Shown in pieces: positions 24,769-33,031 of a DNA stretch of 54,165 bases. The stretch spans positions 1 to 54,165 of the forward strand of contig JAWLDA010000021.1 of NCBI GenBank assembly GCA_041686855.1, written 5' to 3'. The stretch is from JAWLDA01 sp041686855 (GTDB taxonomy: Bacteria; Bacillota; Limnochordia; DTU080; RSA5). The notes beneath the pieces were generated by a model, which saw only the letters and a program-made list of their open reading frames with translations, was not told the DNA's origin and did no database searches. A program made the translations under genes and the position numbers. Every line of letters starts with the position of its first letter. Position 1 is the stretch's first letter.

Positions 24769-26078
24769 CACGCATTCTCCTTTATGTACATCATTGCACC
24801 CTTGGCAGCTTCTGCCGCCTCTTCTAGATCATCCCACGTGTGGGCCGCGCTTATGAAGACGGCTTCAAACTGGGACGGAGCCAAGTACACACCCGAAGAG
24901 AGCATTTTCCGGAAAAAGCGAGCGAACCCTTCTGTGTCGCACGAAGCAACCGAGTCGAAATCCCGAACGGGTTGATCGGTAAAGAACCATCCGCATAGCG
25001 AACCGACACGCGTCTGAGTGAGCGGTACACCGGCGGCCCGTGCATGCTCCGCCACCTGCTCCGAAAGCCAAGCGGCCTTCGCGTCCAGGTCTTGGTAAAG
25101 CATGGCGGCATTATCTCGCAGGTATGACAGTGTGGCTAATCCGGCCGCCACACAAAGCGGATTTCCAGAGAGAGTCCCCGCCTGATACACGGGACCCGCT
25201 GGAGCCATCTGATCCATCAAATCGGCCCGACCGCCGTACGCCCCCACCGGTAAACCTCCTCCGATGATCTTACCGAGGCACGTGAGATCGGGCTTGATGC
25301 CGTACAATTCTTGGGCGCCGCCATAGGCGACGCGAAAGCCCGTGATCACCTCGTCAAAGATTAGCAACGCCCCATGACGATCAGTCAGAGTGCGCAACCC
25401 AGACAAGAAGTCCGGAGCCGGTGGAACGACACCCATATTTCCGGCGACAGGTTCGACGATTACGGCTGCAATCTCCTCGCCCCACTGCCGGAATACCTCT
25501 TCGACCGCAGCCAAGTCATTGTAGGGCACTGTAAGCGTCTCCTGAGCCTGTCCCGGCGTGACACCAGGACTACTGGGAACACCCAACGTCGCGGCGCCCG
25601 AGCCCGCCTGAATGAGGAGCGCGTCCACGTGCCCGTGGTAACACCCCGTAAACTTGAGGATCTTGCTGCGACCCGTCGCCGCCCGGGCCAGACGCAGAGC
25701 GCTCATCGTTGCCTCCGTGCCCGAGTTGACGAGACGCACCTTTTCGATGCTGGGGACGGCCGCCACAATCTCTTCGGCTAAGCGCACCTCTCCTTCGGTG
25801 GGCGCACCAAAGCTAGTTCCGTTCGTGGCCGCCACCTTGAGTGCGTCGACGACTTGCGGATGAGCGTGTCCCAGAATAAGCGGGCCGTATGAGGAGACAA
25901 AGTCGATGTACTCGTTCCCCTCTACGTCATAAATCTTGCATCCGCTCGCCCGCTCGACAAAGACCGGATGAGTCCCTACTGCCTGGTACGCCCTAACAGG
26001 ACTATTGACGCCTCCGGGAATACTCTTGGTCGCGCGCTCGAGCAAACCTTTTGAGCGATCCCTCACTGAGTCAGCCAT
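24768..26078 (-). CDS. hemL: Glutamate-1-semialdehyde 2,1-aminomutase
   Basis: PLP enzyme of the C5 heme pathway that makes 5-aminolevulinate from glutamate-1-semialdehyde. 436 residues, usual length. The N-terminus SIPGGVNSPVRAYQAVG, the TNGTSFGAPTEGEV block, LLIFDEVITGFR and the PLP lysine region TCLGKIIGGGLPVGAYGG are all present. It overlaps the 3' end of hemB by 16 bases and ndk by one base. hemA and hemC, the other early steps, are not in this window. Confidence 0.97.
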   Translation of the reverse strand: MADSVRDRSKGLLERATKSIPGGVNSPVRAYQAVGTHPVFVERASGCKIYDVEGNEYIDFVSSYGPLILGHAHPQVVDALKVAATNGTSFGAPTEGEVRLAEEIVAAVPSIEKVRLVNSGTEATMSALRLARAATGRSKILKFTGCYHGHVDALLIQAGSGAATLGVPSSPGVTPGQAQETLTVPYNDLAAVEEVFRQWGEEIAAVIVEPVAGNMGVVPPAPDFLSGLRTLTDRHGALLIFDEVITGFRVAYGGAQELYGIKPDLTCLGKIIGGGLPVGAYGGRADLMDQMAPAGPVYQAGTLSGNPLCVAAGLATLSYLRDNAAMLYQDLDAKAAWLSEQVAEHARAAGVPLTQTRVGSLCGWFFTDQPVRDFDSVASCDTEGFARFFRKMLSSGVYLAPSQFEAVFISAAHTWDDLEEAAEAAKGAMMYIKENA

Positions 26079-27034
26079 GTGGCCACGTCCTTTGCATAAT
26101 AAGTAATCACCATATCGGCACCGGCCCTACGCATGCCGATCAGGCTCTCAAGGACAACGGACTTCTCGTCGATCCAACCTCGTTCGGCCGCCGCCTTGAT
26201 CATGGAGACCTCACCGCTCACGTTGTACGCCGCAACGGGTGCCTGGAACGTCTCTTTTACTCGCCGTATCACATCGAGGTAGGCCAAGGCAGGTTTTACC
26301 ATGACGACGTCTGCCCCTTCCTCTATGTCGAGGGCCACCTCGCGCAGCGCTTCGTCAGTATTGGCAGGATCCATCTGATACCCTTGCCGTCCCCCCTCTT
26401 TTGGGGTGGATTCCGCCGCCTCGCGAAAGGGACCGTAGAAAGCCGACGCATACTTCGCCGAGTACGCCATGATGCCGACATCGTGGAAGTGATGCTCGTC
26501 GAGCGCCTGACGGATCGCCAAGACGCGTCCGTCCATCATGTCCGACGGCGCCACCATATCGGCGCCGGCCTGGGCGTGTGAGAGAGCGACCCGTTGCAAG
26601 AGTTCGAGCGTCTCGTCGTTTTGCACCTCTCCCCCTGCGTGGATACCGCAGTGACCATGATCGGTGTACTGACACAGGCAGACGTCCGTGATGATCGGTA
26701 TCTCCGGGACTGCCCTCCTGATGGCCCGTATCGCGCGCTGCACGGTCCCGGCAGGGTTGTACGCTTCGGAGCCTTCCTCGTCTTTCGTCTCGGGTACGCC
26801 AAAGAGGAGCACACCGCCGACGCCGAGAGTGGCGGCCTCCTTCACTTCATCGCCGATCAAGTCGACTGAGAATCGGAAGGTGCCGGGCATGGAGCGTATC
26901 GGCTCTCTCTTCTCACTCCCCGGAATCACGAAAAGTGGATAGATTAATTGAGAGGCTTCGAGATGCGTCTCTCGTACAAGGGCCCGGAGTTTAGGCGTTC
27001 GCCGCATGCGCCTCATTCGATGGATCGGATACAT
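26063..27034 (-). CDS. hemB: Porphobilinogen synthase (delta-aminolevulinate dehydratase)
   Basis: Condenses two 5-aminolevulinate molecules to porphobilinogen. 323 residues. The metal-binding cysteine segment DVCLCQYTDHGHCG indicates the zinc-type enzyme; the two catalytic lysines are in MAYSAKYASAFYGPFR and VMVKPALAYLD. ATG at 27034 has GGGGGAG upstream. It lies 19 bases after hemD and overlaps hemL. Confidence 0.97.
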   Translation of the reverse strand: MYPIHRMRRMRRTPKLRALVRETHLEASQLIYPLFVIPGSEKREPIRSMPGTFRFSVDLIGDEVKEAATLGVGGVLLFGVPETKDEEGSEAYNPAGTVQRAIRAIRRAVPEIPIITDVCLCQYTDHGHCGIHAGGEVQNDETLELLQRVALSHAQAGADMVAPSDMMDGRVLAIRQALDEHHFHDVGIMAYSAKYASAFYGPFREAAESTPKEGGRQGYQMDPANTDEALREVALDIEEGADVVMVKPALAYLDVIRRVKETFQAPVAAYNVSGEVSMIKAAAERGWIDEKSVVLESLIGMRRAGADMVITYYAKDVATWLTQ

Positions 27035-27053
27035 AATGCTCCCCCTAACCGCT

Positions 27054-27830
27054 TTACACGTCTGCCTGCCTAAAATGGGTCTCCAGCACGTCGATCAAAC
27101 CGTCGAGTCCGGCAGGATGTGCAGCCCCACCCAGGGTAAAACCGGCCTCCTCGGCGGCCGCAGCCGTTGTCGTTCCAATGCAGAATACGGGTATCCCCCA
27201 AAAACCATCGTAACCCAGTTGCTTCATGCCCATAAGGAATCCTCGGACGGTTGAGGGACTTGTAAAGGTGAGCGCATCCACGGGACGCGCGAACGTATCG
27301 CGTGCCACGTGAGGATCGACTGGGACGAGTCTCGTCTCATAAGCGTCGACCCGAGTCACGTGCGCGCCACAAGCGCTCAGACCCTCCTGCAAGGTGGGCA
27401 GCCCGCCGACCGCCTGTGGGATGAGAATACGCCGGCCGCGCACGCCGCTCCGACACAACGCTGCGACGAGGCTCTGAGCATTGTGGTAAGGCGCAATGAG
27501 TGAGACTCGAGCCCCCCGCTTTTCCAACTCCCGCGCAGTCGTCGGTCCCACCGCCGCGACGCGTACACTCCCTAGATCCGCTCGCCGACTAAACACCGAT
27601 CGAACTCCGGAAAGACTGGCAAAGACGATCCAGTCAAAGTCGTCGAGGCTCTCCAAAGCATTCTCGAGGGAGTGGGGATGTTCGAGTGGTTTCGTTGCGA
27701 TCACGGGAATGTGAATCGGGTGTGCGCCTAAACGCTCAAGGCGCTCCACGAATTCGTCTCGCTGAGACTTGGCCCGAGTCACCACGATGCGTCGTCCAAC
27801 GAGGGGCCTCTCCTCGGCATTCACGCCCAC
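27054..27830 (-). CDS. hemD: Uroporphyrinogen-III synthase
   Basis: Closes and inverts the D ring of the linear tetrapyrrole. This family is poorly conserved; the 258-residue length, the bilobed layout, the N-terminal RRIVVTRAKSQRDEFVERLERLGA, the central DDFDWIVFASLSGVRSVF, VAAVGPTTARELEKRGA and the C-terminal LTFTSPSTVRGF and CIGTTTAAAAEEAG segments fit well. GTG at 27830 has AAGGAG (from the end of tatC) 9 bases upstream. Its place directly before hemB and hemL supports the call. Confidence 0.9.
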   Translation of the reverse strand: MGVNAEERPLVGRRIVVTRAKSQRDEFVERLERLGAHPIHIPVIATKPLEHPHSLENALESLDDFDWIVFASLSGVRSVFSRRADLGSVRVAAVGPTTARELEKRGARVSLIAPYHNAQSLVAALCRSGVRGRRILIPQAVGGLPTLQEGLSACGAHVTRVDAYETRLVPVDPHVARDTFARPVDALTFTSPSTVRGFLMGMKQLGYDGFWGIPVFCIGTTTAAAAEEAGFTLGGAAHPAGLDGLIDVLETHFRQADV

Positions 27831-27833
27831 TGA

Positions 27834-28634
27834 TCACGACTCCTTCGACGAATGCTCCTCAGACGTTACGACTTCCTTCGCTTCCTCGATCAGCTGCCCC
27901 TTTGGAGCCGTAAGCCGGGCCAACAGGAGACTCGCCTCAAAAAGAATGATCAAAGGGATGGCCAACATGACTTGGGAGAAGATGTCCGCCGGTGTGACGA
28001 TCGCCGATACGACTGCGATCGCGAAGATCGCGTACTTGCGATTGCGGGCGAGCGCTCGTGGATTCACAACCCCAATGCGCGCGAGGAAGACGATCACTAC
28101 AGGTAACTCAAAGACGGCTCCAAAGGGTAAGACGAATCCGATCAAAAAGCTAACGTAGTTACCGACCGCGATCTCTTGTTCGAGATGATCGCCGCCGAAA
28201 CCCAGGAAGAAGTTAAGTGCGAGCGGGAGCACCCAAACGAGTGCAAAGAGACAGCCACCCACAAACAGTACGTAGGCCAGGGGCAACAGAGCCAGCGATA
28301 TTCGTTGCTGGCGGCGGTTCATCGCTGGTGCGACCAGCCCCCACAGCTGATAAAGTATGACGGGCAGTGAGAGCACGAGCCCCAAGGCTAAGGCCAGTTT
28401 CAGCTGTGAAAAGAAGGCTTCGGCAGGACTGAGAAAGACAAGCCCGGAGAGTCCGGCCTCCTCGTGTAAGAGGTAGGGCAAGACGTGAGGGACCAAAAAG
28501 TACGAACCAGCAGTCGCGAGCACAAAGGCCACCAACGCGCGAATGAGCCGCAACCGGACGTATTCGAGGTGATCTAGCAGATTAAAGCGGATACCCAGTG
28601 AACTCAGACCCTCTCGAATATCAAATCTCCCCAT
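27834..28634 (-). CDS. tatC: Twin-arginine translocase subunit TatC, second copy
   Basis: 266 residues with six membrane spans typical of TatC, the receptor for folded Tat substrates. Family blocks are LLDHLEYVRLRLIRALVAF near the N-terminus, FLSPAEAFFSQLKLALALGLVLSLPVILYQLWGL, and FGAVFELPVVIVFLARIGVV. The charged tail (EEAKEVVTSEEHSSKES) is long. The start is uncertain: ATG at 28634 lies inside the upstream tatC and has no clear ribosome-binding site, so coupling is likely; GTG and TTG codons just upstream are alternatives. It overlaps the first tatC by 14 bases. Confidence 0.93.
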   Translation of the reverse strand: MGRFDIREGLSSLGIRFNLLDHLEYVRLRLIRALVAFVLATAGSYFLVPHVLPYLLHEEAGLSGLVFLSPAEAFFSQLKLALALGLVLSLPVILYQLWGLVAPAMNRRQQRISLALLPLAYVLFVGGCLFALVWVLPLALNFFLGFGGDHLEQEIAVGNYVSFLIGFVLPFGAVFELPVVIVFLARIGVVNPRALARNRKYAIFAIAVVSAIVTPADIFSQVMLAIPLIILFEASLLLARLTAPKGQLIEEAKEVVTSEEHSSKES

Positions 28635-29457
28635 CAACACCAGCGGTGGGGGGCTCAAAGCGAGGCGCCAGGATTACGGATAGTTCGTACAGAGCGATTA
28701 GTGGCACCGCCATAAGCATCTGCGACACCACGTCCGACGGCGTCATCACCGCAGCCGCGACAAAGGCAAAAAAGATCGCGGGCTTGCGAATCTCGCGCAG
28801 GCGCCCTGCCGTAAAGATACCCATGCGAACGAGCGTGAGCAGGACGATCGGGAGTTGAAAGACGAGTCCAAATGAGACGGTGGTGCCAAAGACAAACCCC
28901 AAGTGACGGCTGATACTAATAGCCGGACGTAGCCCTTCGGTCCCAAAGTTCAAAAAGAAGGCCAGCGAGACCGGGTACACCACCGTGTAGCCAAACCCAA
29001 GCCCGCCCAACAACAAAAGGAGTCCGGCCCACACCATCGGCCGGACAATCCGTGTCTCGTCCGGAAACAGCGCCGGAAGGACGAAACGCCACAGTTGGTA
29101 GAGAATGACCGGCAGTGAAAGTACAAGCCCCACGGTAGCGGCAATCTTAAAACGAGCGAAAAAGGCTTCAGTCGGCGCGACGAAGATAATGCGACCGACA
29201 GCTTGGACGAATAACTCCAGCACGGCTGGGACCAAATACCATCCTGCCACCGTAGCGATGAGGAAAGCACCTAGTGCAATGATGAGGCGAACGCGCAACT
29301 CATCCAGGTGTTCGACTAGCGCATCGGCCTGTTCGCCTAAGAGAGCACCAAGATCGCCCGGGTCAGGACGGCTTGGACTCGCTTGGGGGCTGTTGCTTGG
29401 ACTCGCTTCCGGCTCCGGAGGCGCTGCCGGCCTTGTCCTCTCGTCCTCCCACACCAT
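28621..29457 (-). CDS. tatC: Twin-arginine translocase subunit TatC, first copy
   Basis: 278 residues, six-span TatC. The signature ALVEHLDELRVRL is followed by IIFVAPTEAFFARFKIAATVGLVLSLPVILYQLWRF and FGLVFQLPIVLLTLVRMG. It has an unusual Pro/Ser-rich N-terminal extension of about 45 residues. No start codon exists in this frame between the tatA stop (29363) and the conserved core, so translation must begin inside tatA; ATG at 29457, with GAGG 9 bases upstream, gives a 95-base out-of-frame overlap with tatA. The second tatC follows immediately; the two differ clearly in sequence and are not a recent duplication. Confidence 0.93.
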   Translation of the reverse strand: MVWEDERTRPAAPPEPEASPSNSPQASPSRPDPGDLGALLGEQADALVEHLDELRVRLIIALGAFLIATVAGWYLVPAVLELFVQAVGRIIFVAPTEAFFARFKIAATVGLVLSLPVILYQLWRFVLPALFPDETRIVRPMVWAGLLLLLGGLGFGYTVVYPVSLAFFLNFGTEGLRPAISISRHLGFVFGTTVSFGLVFQLPIVLLTLVRMGIFTAGRLREIRKPAIFFAFVAAAVMTPSDVVSQMLMAVPLIALYELSVILAPRFEPPTAGVDGEI

Positions 29458-29611
29458 TCACATCGTCCTCAAGCGCGCTTGATGCTCGCTTAAACTCTTT
29501 GATGCTTCTACCGACGGCACGCCCAACATCGGGCAACTTTCCCGGGCCAAAGATGATCAACGCAAGGACCAAAATGATGATAAGCTCTGTGGCGCCTATG
29601 GGACCAAACAT
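29363..29611 (-). CDS. tatA: Twin-arginine translocase subunit TatA
   Basis: 82 residues. One N-terminal span (GATELIIILVLALIIF) followed by the hallmark hinge FGPGKLPDVGRAVGRSIKEFK and a hydrophilic tail (VGGREDKAGSASGAGSESKQ). It forms the size-adaptable pore for folded proteins with TatC. ATG at 29611 has GGAGAGGG upstream, directly after the molybdopterin-binding gene. The last third of the gene is shared, in another frame, with the first tatC. Confidence 0.96.
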   Translation of the reverse strand: MFGPIGATELIIILVLALIIFGPGKLPDVGRAVGRSIKEFKRASSALEDDVNGVGGREDKAGSASGAGSESKQQPPSESKPS

Positions 29612-29632
29612 GGGAACACCCTCTCCAGTCTC

Positions 29633-30619
29633 CTAACAAGGACTCAATAGGCCGCCATGGCCCAACTCGACGATGTCGGCACGGGTGAGTCGCTCATCCG
29701 TCAAAACCCGCGGAACGAGGTAGTCAAAGGCCGTCGTCTCTTTAAACATGACGCAACCGGGTAGGCCCATCACCGGCACCTCGTCCAAGTAGGCAACGAG
29801 ATACATGTTGCCCGGCAACATCGGCGCCCCATACGAGATTATCTCCGCCCCCGACGCTTTGATCGCGCCGGGAGTCCGATCATCCGGGTCCACCGACATT
29901 CCACCCGTGGCCACGATCAACTCCGCGCCCTGCCCTCTAAAACCTCGGAGCTTCTCGACGATCACCTGTTGGTCGTCGGGCGCGTATTCGATACCGATGA
30001 CTTCGCATCCTAAAGCGCTAAACTTCTCTTTCAAAACAGGACCGAAGCCGTCGTCGATTCGACCGTGGTACACCTCGTTACCCGTGATGACAACGCCGAC
30101 CTTTTGGCGCACAAAGGGACGCACCGAAAGTATGCCGCCCGCTTCGAGAGCAATCTGCTCCGCCTCGCGCACCTTGGCCTCTTGGATCACCAAGGGAATC
30201 ACCCTCGTGCCGGCCACTTGATCGCCGGCGTGCAGAATCGGCTCGTTGGAACGACGTGTCACCAGGGTCACCTGCTCGACGCTATTGACGCGCCGCAGTG
30301 CATCCACATCCACTTTGAGGACTCCTGGATGCTTCGCCGAAAGCTCTACTTTTCCCTCGGAGGGTGTTGAAAGAATGAGACCCTCGCCGGCAGCCGCACG
30401 CCCGATGCGGGTCGCGGCGTCATCTTCGTGAACCATTCCCTCTTGGGACTCCCACACGTAGATGTGATCTTTGCCTAAGTTGAGCAAGACAGGAATGTCT
30501 TCGGGACGCACAATATGCCCCCGCTTAAAGGCCGCCTCCTGTACCTCACCCGGCACGATGCGGGTGATGTCGTGACACAATACCTCTCCCACAGCTTCGC
30601 CAACGGGTATCTTTCGCAC
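29633..30619 (-). CDS. Molybdopterin-binding (MoeA/MoaB-like) protein
   Basis: 328 residues. The C-terminal half is a MoaB/Mog-type domain (VGVVITGNEVYHGRIDDGFGP, AELIVATGGMSVDPDDRTP, MGLPGCVMF). The N-terminal part recalls the start of MoeA (PVGEAVGEVLCHDITRIVPG ... AFKRGHIVRPEDIP). It is shorter than full MoeA (about 400 residues) and resembles the stand-alone molybdopterin-binding proteins of Clostridia. It may insert molybdate or regulate cofactor use. GTG at 30619 has GGAGG 7 bases upstream. It lies between moaB and tatA, fitting export of molybdenum enzymes by Tat. Confidence 0.82.
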   Translation of the reverse strand: MRKIPVGEAVGEVLCHDITRIVPGEVQEAAFKRGHIVRPEDIPVLLNLGKDHIYVWESQEGMVHEDDAATRIGRAAAGEGLILSTPSEGKVELSAKHPGVLKVDVDALRRVNSVEQVTLVTRRSNEPILHAGDQVAGTRVIPLVIQEAKVREAEQIALEAGGILSVRPFVRQKVGVVITGNEVYHGRIDDGFGPVLKEKFSALGCEVIGIEYAPDDQQVIVEKLRGFRGQGAELIVATGGMSVDPDDRTPGAIKASGAEIISYGAPMLPGNMYLVAYLDEVPVMGLPGCVMFKETTAFDYLVPRVLTDERLTRADIVELGHGGLLSPC

Positions 30620-30667
30620 AGTCGGCCCTCCACTCTCCACCTGCCTGCAACTCCGAGCCACAGGCCA

Positions 30668-31189
30668 CTAATGATCGACGGGTCTCTCACGCAATAACGC
30701 AACTGCATGAGGCAACTGGTCCACAATCGCATGTAATGATTCGCGAACCCCCTTGGGACTTCCAGGCAAGTTGATAATAAGCGTGCGCCCACGGACGCCG
30801 GCAATCCCACGGGAGAGCATGGCACGTGCGGTCTTTTTAAGCGAGTAAATGCGAATGGCCTCCGCGATCCCAGGCACTTCGCGCTCAATCACTCGATGTG
30901 TCGCCTCCGGTGTCACATCTCGGGGCGCCAAGCCAGTGCCGCCGGTGGTCAAGACGACATCAAGGTCCAACGTGTCGACCATATGAATGATGGTCCTCTC
31001 GATCAAATCGGTTTCATCAGGGACCACACGTCGATCTTGAACCTGCGCGCCGACGATCTCCAAGAGCTCCGCGATCGCCGGTCCGCTCTCGTCGACACGC
31101 ACACCGCGATGAGCGGTGTCACTCACCGTGAGAACACCAACACTCATGCGCCGCATTGACGAGAGTGGGCCGCCTTGGTCAACAGACAC
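30668..31189 (-). CDS. moaB: MoaB/Mog-type molybdopterin adenylyltransferase
   Basis: 173 residues of the MogA/MoaB family, which adenylates molybdopterin before metal insertion. Key blocks are SVGVLTVSDTAHRGVRVDESG, VVLTTGGTGLAPRDVTPEAT and LINLPGSPKGVRESL (INLPGSPKG). GTG at 31189 is supported by GAGGGAG 8 bases upstream and follows the polyprenyl synthase stop by 2 bases; internal ATGs at 31156 and 31147 lack good sites. Naming it moaB rather than mogA is a family-level choice. Confidence 0.9.
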   Translation of the reverse strand: MSVDQGGPLSSMRRMSVGVLTVSDTAHRGVRVDESGPAIAELLEIVGAQVQDRRVVPDETDLIERTIIHMVDTLDLDVVLTTGGTGLAPRDVTPEATHRVIEREVPGIAEAIRIYSLKKTARAMLSRGIAGVRGRTLIINLPGSPKGVRESLHAIVDQLPHAVALLRERPVDH

Positions 31190-31191
31190 GT

Positions 31192-32172
31192 TTAAAACTC
31201 CCTCGTTAATACACTTTCGGCCAACGCGTGTAGGAGATCACGCGTTGGACCCGCGGGCAGATCACAGAGGGCCTCCTGCGCATCGCAAGCGAAGCTCTTG
31301 GCCGAGTTAAATGTGTAATCTATGGCCCCATTCTCGCGCACCCAAGAGAGGAGGAGTTGAACGTCAGCCGCGGTAATCGCGTCTCCCTTACCGATCAAGT
31401 TGGTCACGCGGCCGCTGTACTTCTCGTCCCGCAGCAAATAAAGAATCGGAAGCGTGAGCACCCCCGATTGAAAGTCGTGACCGACGGGTTTACCGACCAC
31501 TTGCTCTTGGGCGTCTACATCCAGTAGATCATCGACGACCTGAAAAGCCATGCCAAGATTGCGGCCGTAGTGCCATAACGCATCGCTCTCTTTGGCGCTG
31601 GCACCGACCGCCAATCCACCTGCCTGACAACATGCGGCAAAAAAGAGGGCAGTCTTTTTCTCAATACGGTTATAATAGTCGGCCTCGCTTTGCTCCGCTC
31701 TGCGCAACGTGGCGTGCTGGGCAATCTCACCTTCGCACGTACGATAAATCATGTCGGACATAATCCGTACAATTGCTGGGTTGGTACCATCGACGAGAAT
31801 CACCAGTGCACGCGCCAATAAAGCGTCTCCGGCGAGAACACTCACGTGGTTACCCCATAGAAAGTTGACACTCTTACGACCCCGTCGGGTTGAAGCGCGG
31901 TCAATGACGTCATCATGGACGAGTGTTGCCATGTGGATGAGTTCCGAAGCCACCCCTACCGGGACCACTGGTGAAAGTTGGGAGGTGAAGAGGCGGCCCG
32001 CCAAAAGCGCCAAGATGGGGCGAACGCGCTTTCCCCCGCTCTCGGTAAGGTGGCGTGTTAACTCTTGCGCCTCCTTGGAGGCGTCAGAGAGCGCGTGACG
32101 GATGCCTTGCTCGACGTCTCGCAGAGGCCCCCCCACGTGTTTGAGTACGTCTTGGGCCAAGTTCAAAATCAC
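31192..32172 (-). CDS. Trans-polyprenyl diphosphate synthase, quinone side chain
   Basis: Builds the all-trans prenyl tail of menaquinone from farnesyl diphosphate and isopentenyl diphosphate. 326 residues with both aspartate-rich motifs intact (LVHDDVIDRASTRRG and FQVVDDLLDVD) and ESGGKRVRPILALLAG. Chain length (hepta-, octa-) cannot be told by eye. GTG at 32172 has GGAGG 4-5 bases upstream; the frame stays open to 32229, where ATG codons lack a site, so the start is uncertain. The promoter at 32254-32282 makes it first in the ten-gene chain. Confidence 0.9.
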   Translation of the reverse strand: MILNLAQDVLKHVGGPLRDVEQGIRHALSDASKEAQELTRHLTESGGKRVRPILALLAGRLFTSQLSPVVPVGVASELIHMATLVHDDVIDRASTRRGRKSVNFLWGNHVSVLAGDALLARALVILVDGTNPAIVRIMSDMIYRTCEGEIAQHATLRRAEQSEADYYNRIEKKTALFFAACCQAGGLAVGASAKESDALWHYGRNLGMAFQVVDDLLDVDAQEQVVGKPVGHDFQSGVLTLPILYLLRDEKYSGRVTNLIGKGDAITAADVQLLLSWVRENGAIDYTFNSAKSFACDAQEALCDLPAGPTRDLLHALAESVLTREF

Positions 32173-32253
32173 GTGCCCTCCATCTATAAGTACGACCTTT
32201 TCTCTGCGACTTGCGGACATAAAGCCCAACAGGCTTTCCGCAGCGCCCGCTAC

Positions 32254-32282
32254 ATTGTACCAAAAGCTCTTGAGAGGCTCAA
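32254..32282 (-). promoter_or_regulatory. Sigma-A promoter of the respiratory-cofactor chain
   Basis: On the minus strand TTGAGC (32277-32282), 17 bases, TACAAT (32254-32259), directly after the rex stop. The spacer also forms a small hairpin (TCTTGAG/CTCAAGA) that may weakly end the rex transcript. Confidence 0.7.
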
Positions 32283-32289
32283 GATAGGG

Positions 32290-32931
32290 TCAGCTCTCCA
32301 AATAATAGGCCAAGCGCTGCATTTCAAGGCTCAAGTCGGCGCTCGCTACCCGCACATGCCCAGGTACTACTAGCTTTACCGGTGCGAAATTAAGAATCGC
32401 GCGAATGTCCGCCGCCACCACCACATCGGCTACTTCTTGTGCATTCTCTGCAGGTACCGTGATGATCGCCATCTTGACTCCAAGCTCCTGAGTGATTGCG
32501 GCAAACTCCTCAATCGGCGATATCCGTATTCGGTCGATCATGCGACCGTACTTACTGGGGTCATTGTCAAAAATTGAAACAATCTCAACATTGAAACTGC
32601 GATCCTGCTCGAGACGACCGCGGTTGTAGCGAGTTAACGCCTGCCCCAAGCTCCCCGCCCCAATGAGAGCGACGCGTATGTTGGCATCCAAATTAAGGAT
32701 GCGGCGGAGTTCGTCTTTGAGGTATGATATCTCATAGCCCACGCCCTGTTTACCGAACTCGCCAAACCAGGCAAGGTCTTTGCGCACAAGGGCCGGGCTC
32801 ACCCCGGCTCGCTCCCCTAACTCTTGAGACGACATGAGACGCCGATCTTCGTCTCGACTCACGTCCTCGAGGACGCGCAAATACAAAGGCAGGCGCCGCA
32901 CCACGGCATCGGATATCTTCTTCCAGCGCAC
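32290..32931 (-). CDS. rex: Redox-sensing transcriptional repressor Rex
   Basis: Represses fermentation and respiration genes unless NADH is high. 213 residues, standard length. Winged-helix N-terminus (RRLPLYLRVLEDV, MSSQELGERAGVSPALVRKDLAWFGEFGKQGVGYE) followed by a Rossmann domain with GAGSLGQAL and the FDNDPSKYG segment that reads the nucleotide. GTG at 32931 has GGAGGGGG upstream. The upstream promoter has a Rex-box-like site over its start, so it probably represses itself. It sits just before the quinone/molybdenum/Tat/heme gene chain. Confidence 0.96.
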   Translation of the reverse strand: MRWKKISDAVVRRLPLYLRVLEDVSRDEDRRLMSSQELGERAGVSPALVRKDLAWFGEFGKQGVGYEISYLKDELRRILNLDANIRVALIGAGSLGQALTRYNRGRLEQDRSFNVEIVSIFDNDPSKYGRMIDRIRISPIEEFAAITQELGVKMAIITVPAENAQEVADVVVAADIRAILNFAPVKLVVPGHVRVASADLSLEMQRLAYYLES

Positions 32932-32980
32932 CGAGATCCCCCTCCTTGGTGGGCGCCTTTACTCCTTAAGCCACGTCCGT

Positions 32981-32998
32981 TTGTGAACACTTTCATTA
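32981..32998. promoter_or_regulatory. Rex-box-like operator at the rex promoter
   Basis: TTGTGAA, four bases, TTCATTA resembles the known Rex site TTGTGAA-N4-TTCACAA: the left half is exact, the right half matches 5 of 7. It overlaps the edge of the -10 box at 32995-33000 and the likely transcription start. Confidence 0.7.
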
Positions 32999-33023
32999 TA
33001 CGGAATCCCACGGAAAGCGTCAA
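32995..33023 (-). promoter_or_regulatory. Sigma-A promoter of rex
   Basis: On the minus strand TTGACG (33018-33023), 17 bases, TATAAT (32995-33000). Near-consensus, about 65 bases before the rex start, just beyond the htrA stop. Confidence 0.85.
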
Positions 33024-33031
33024 TCAAGCGG

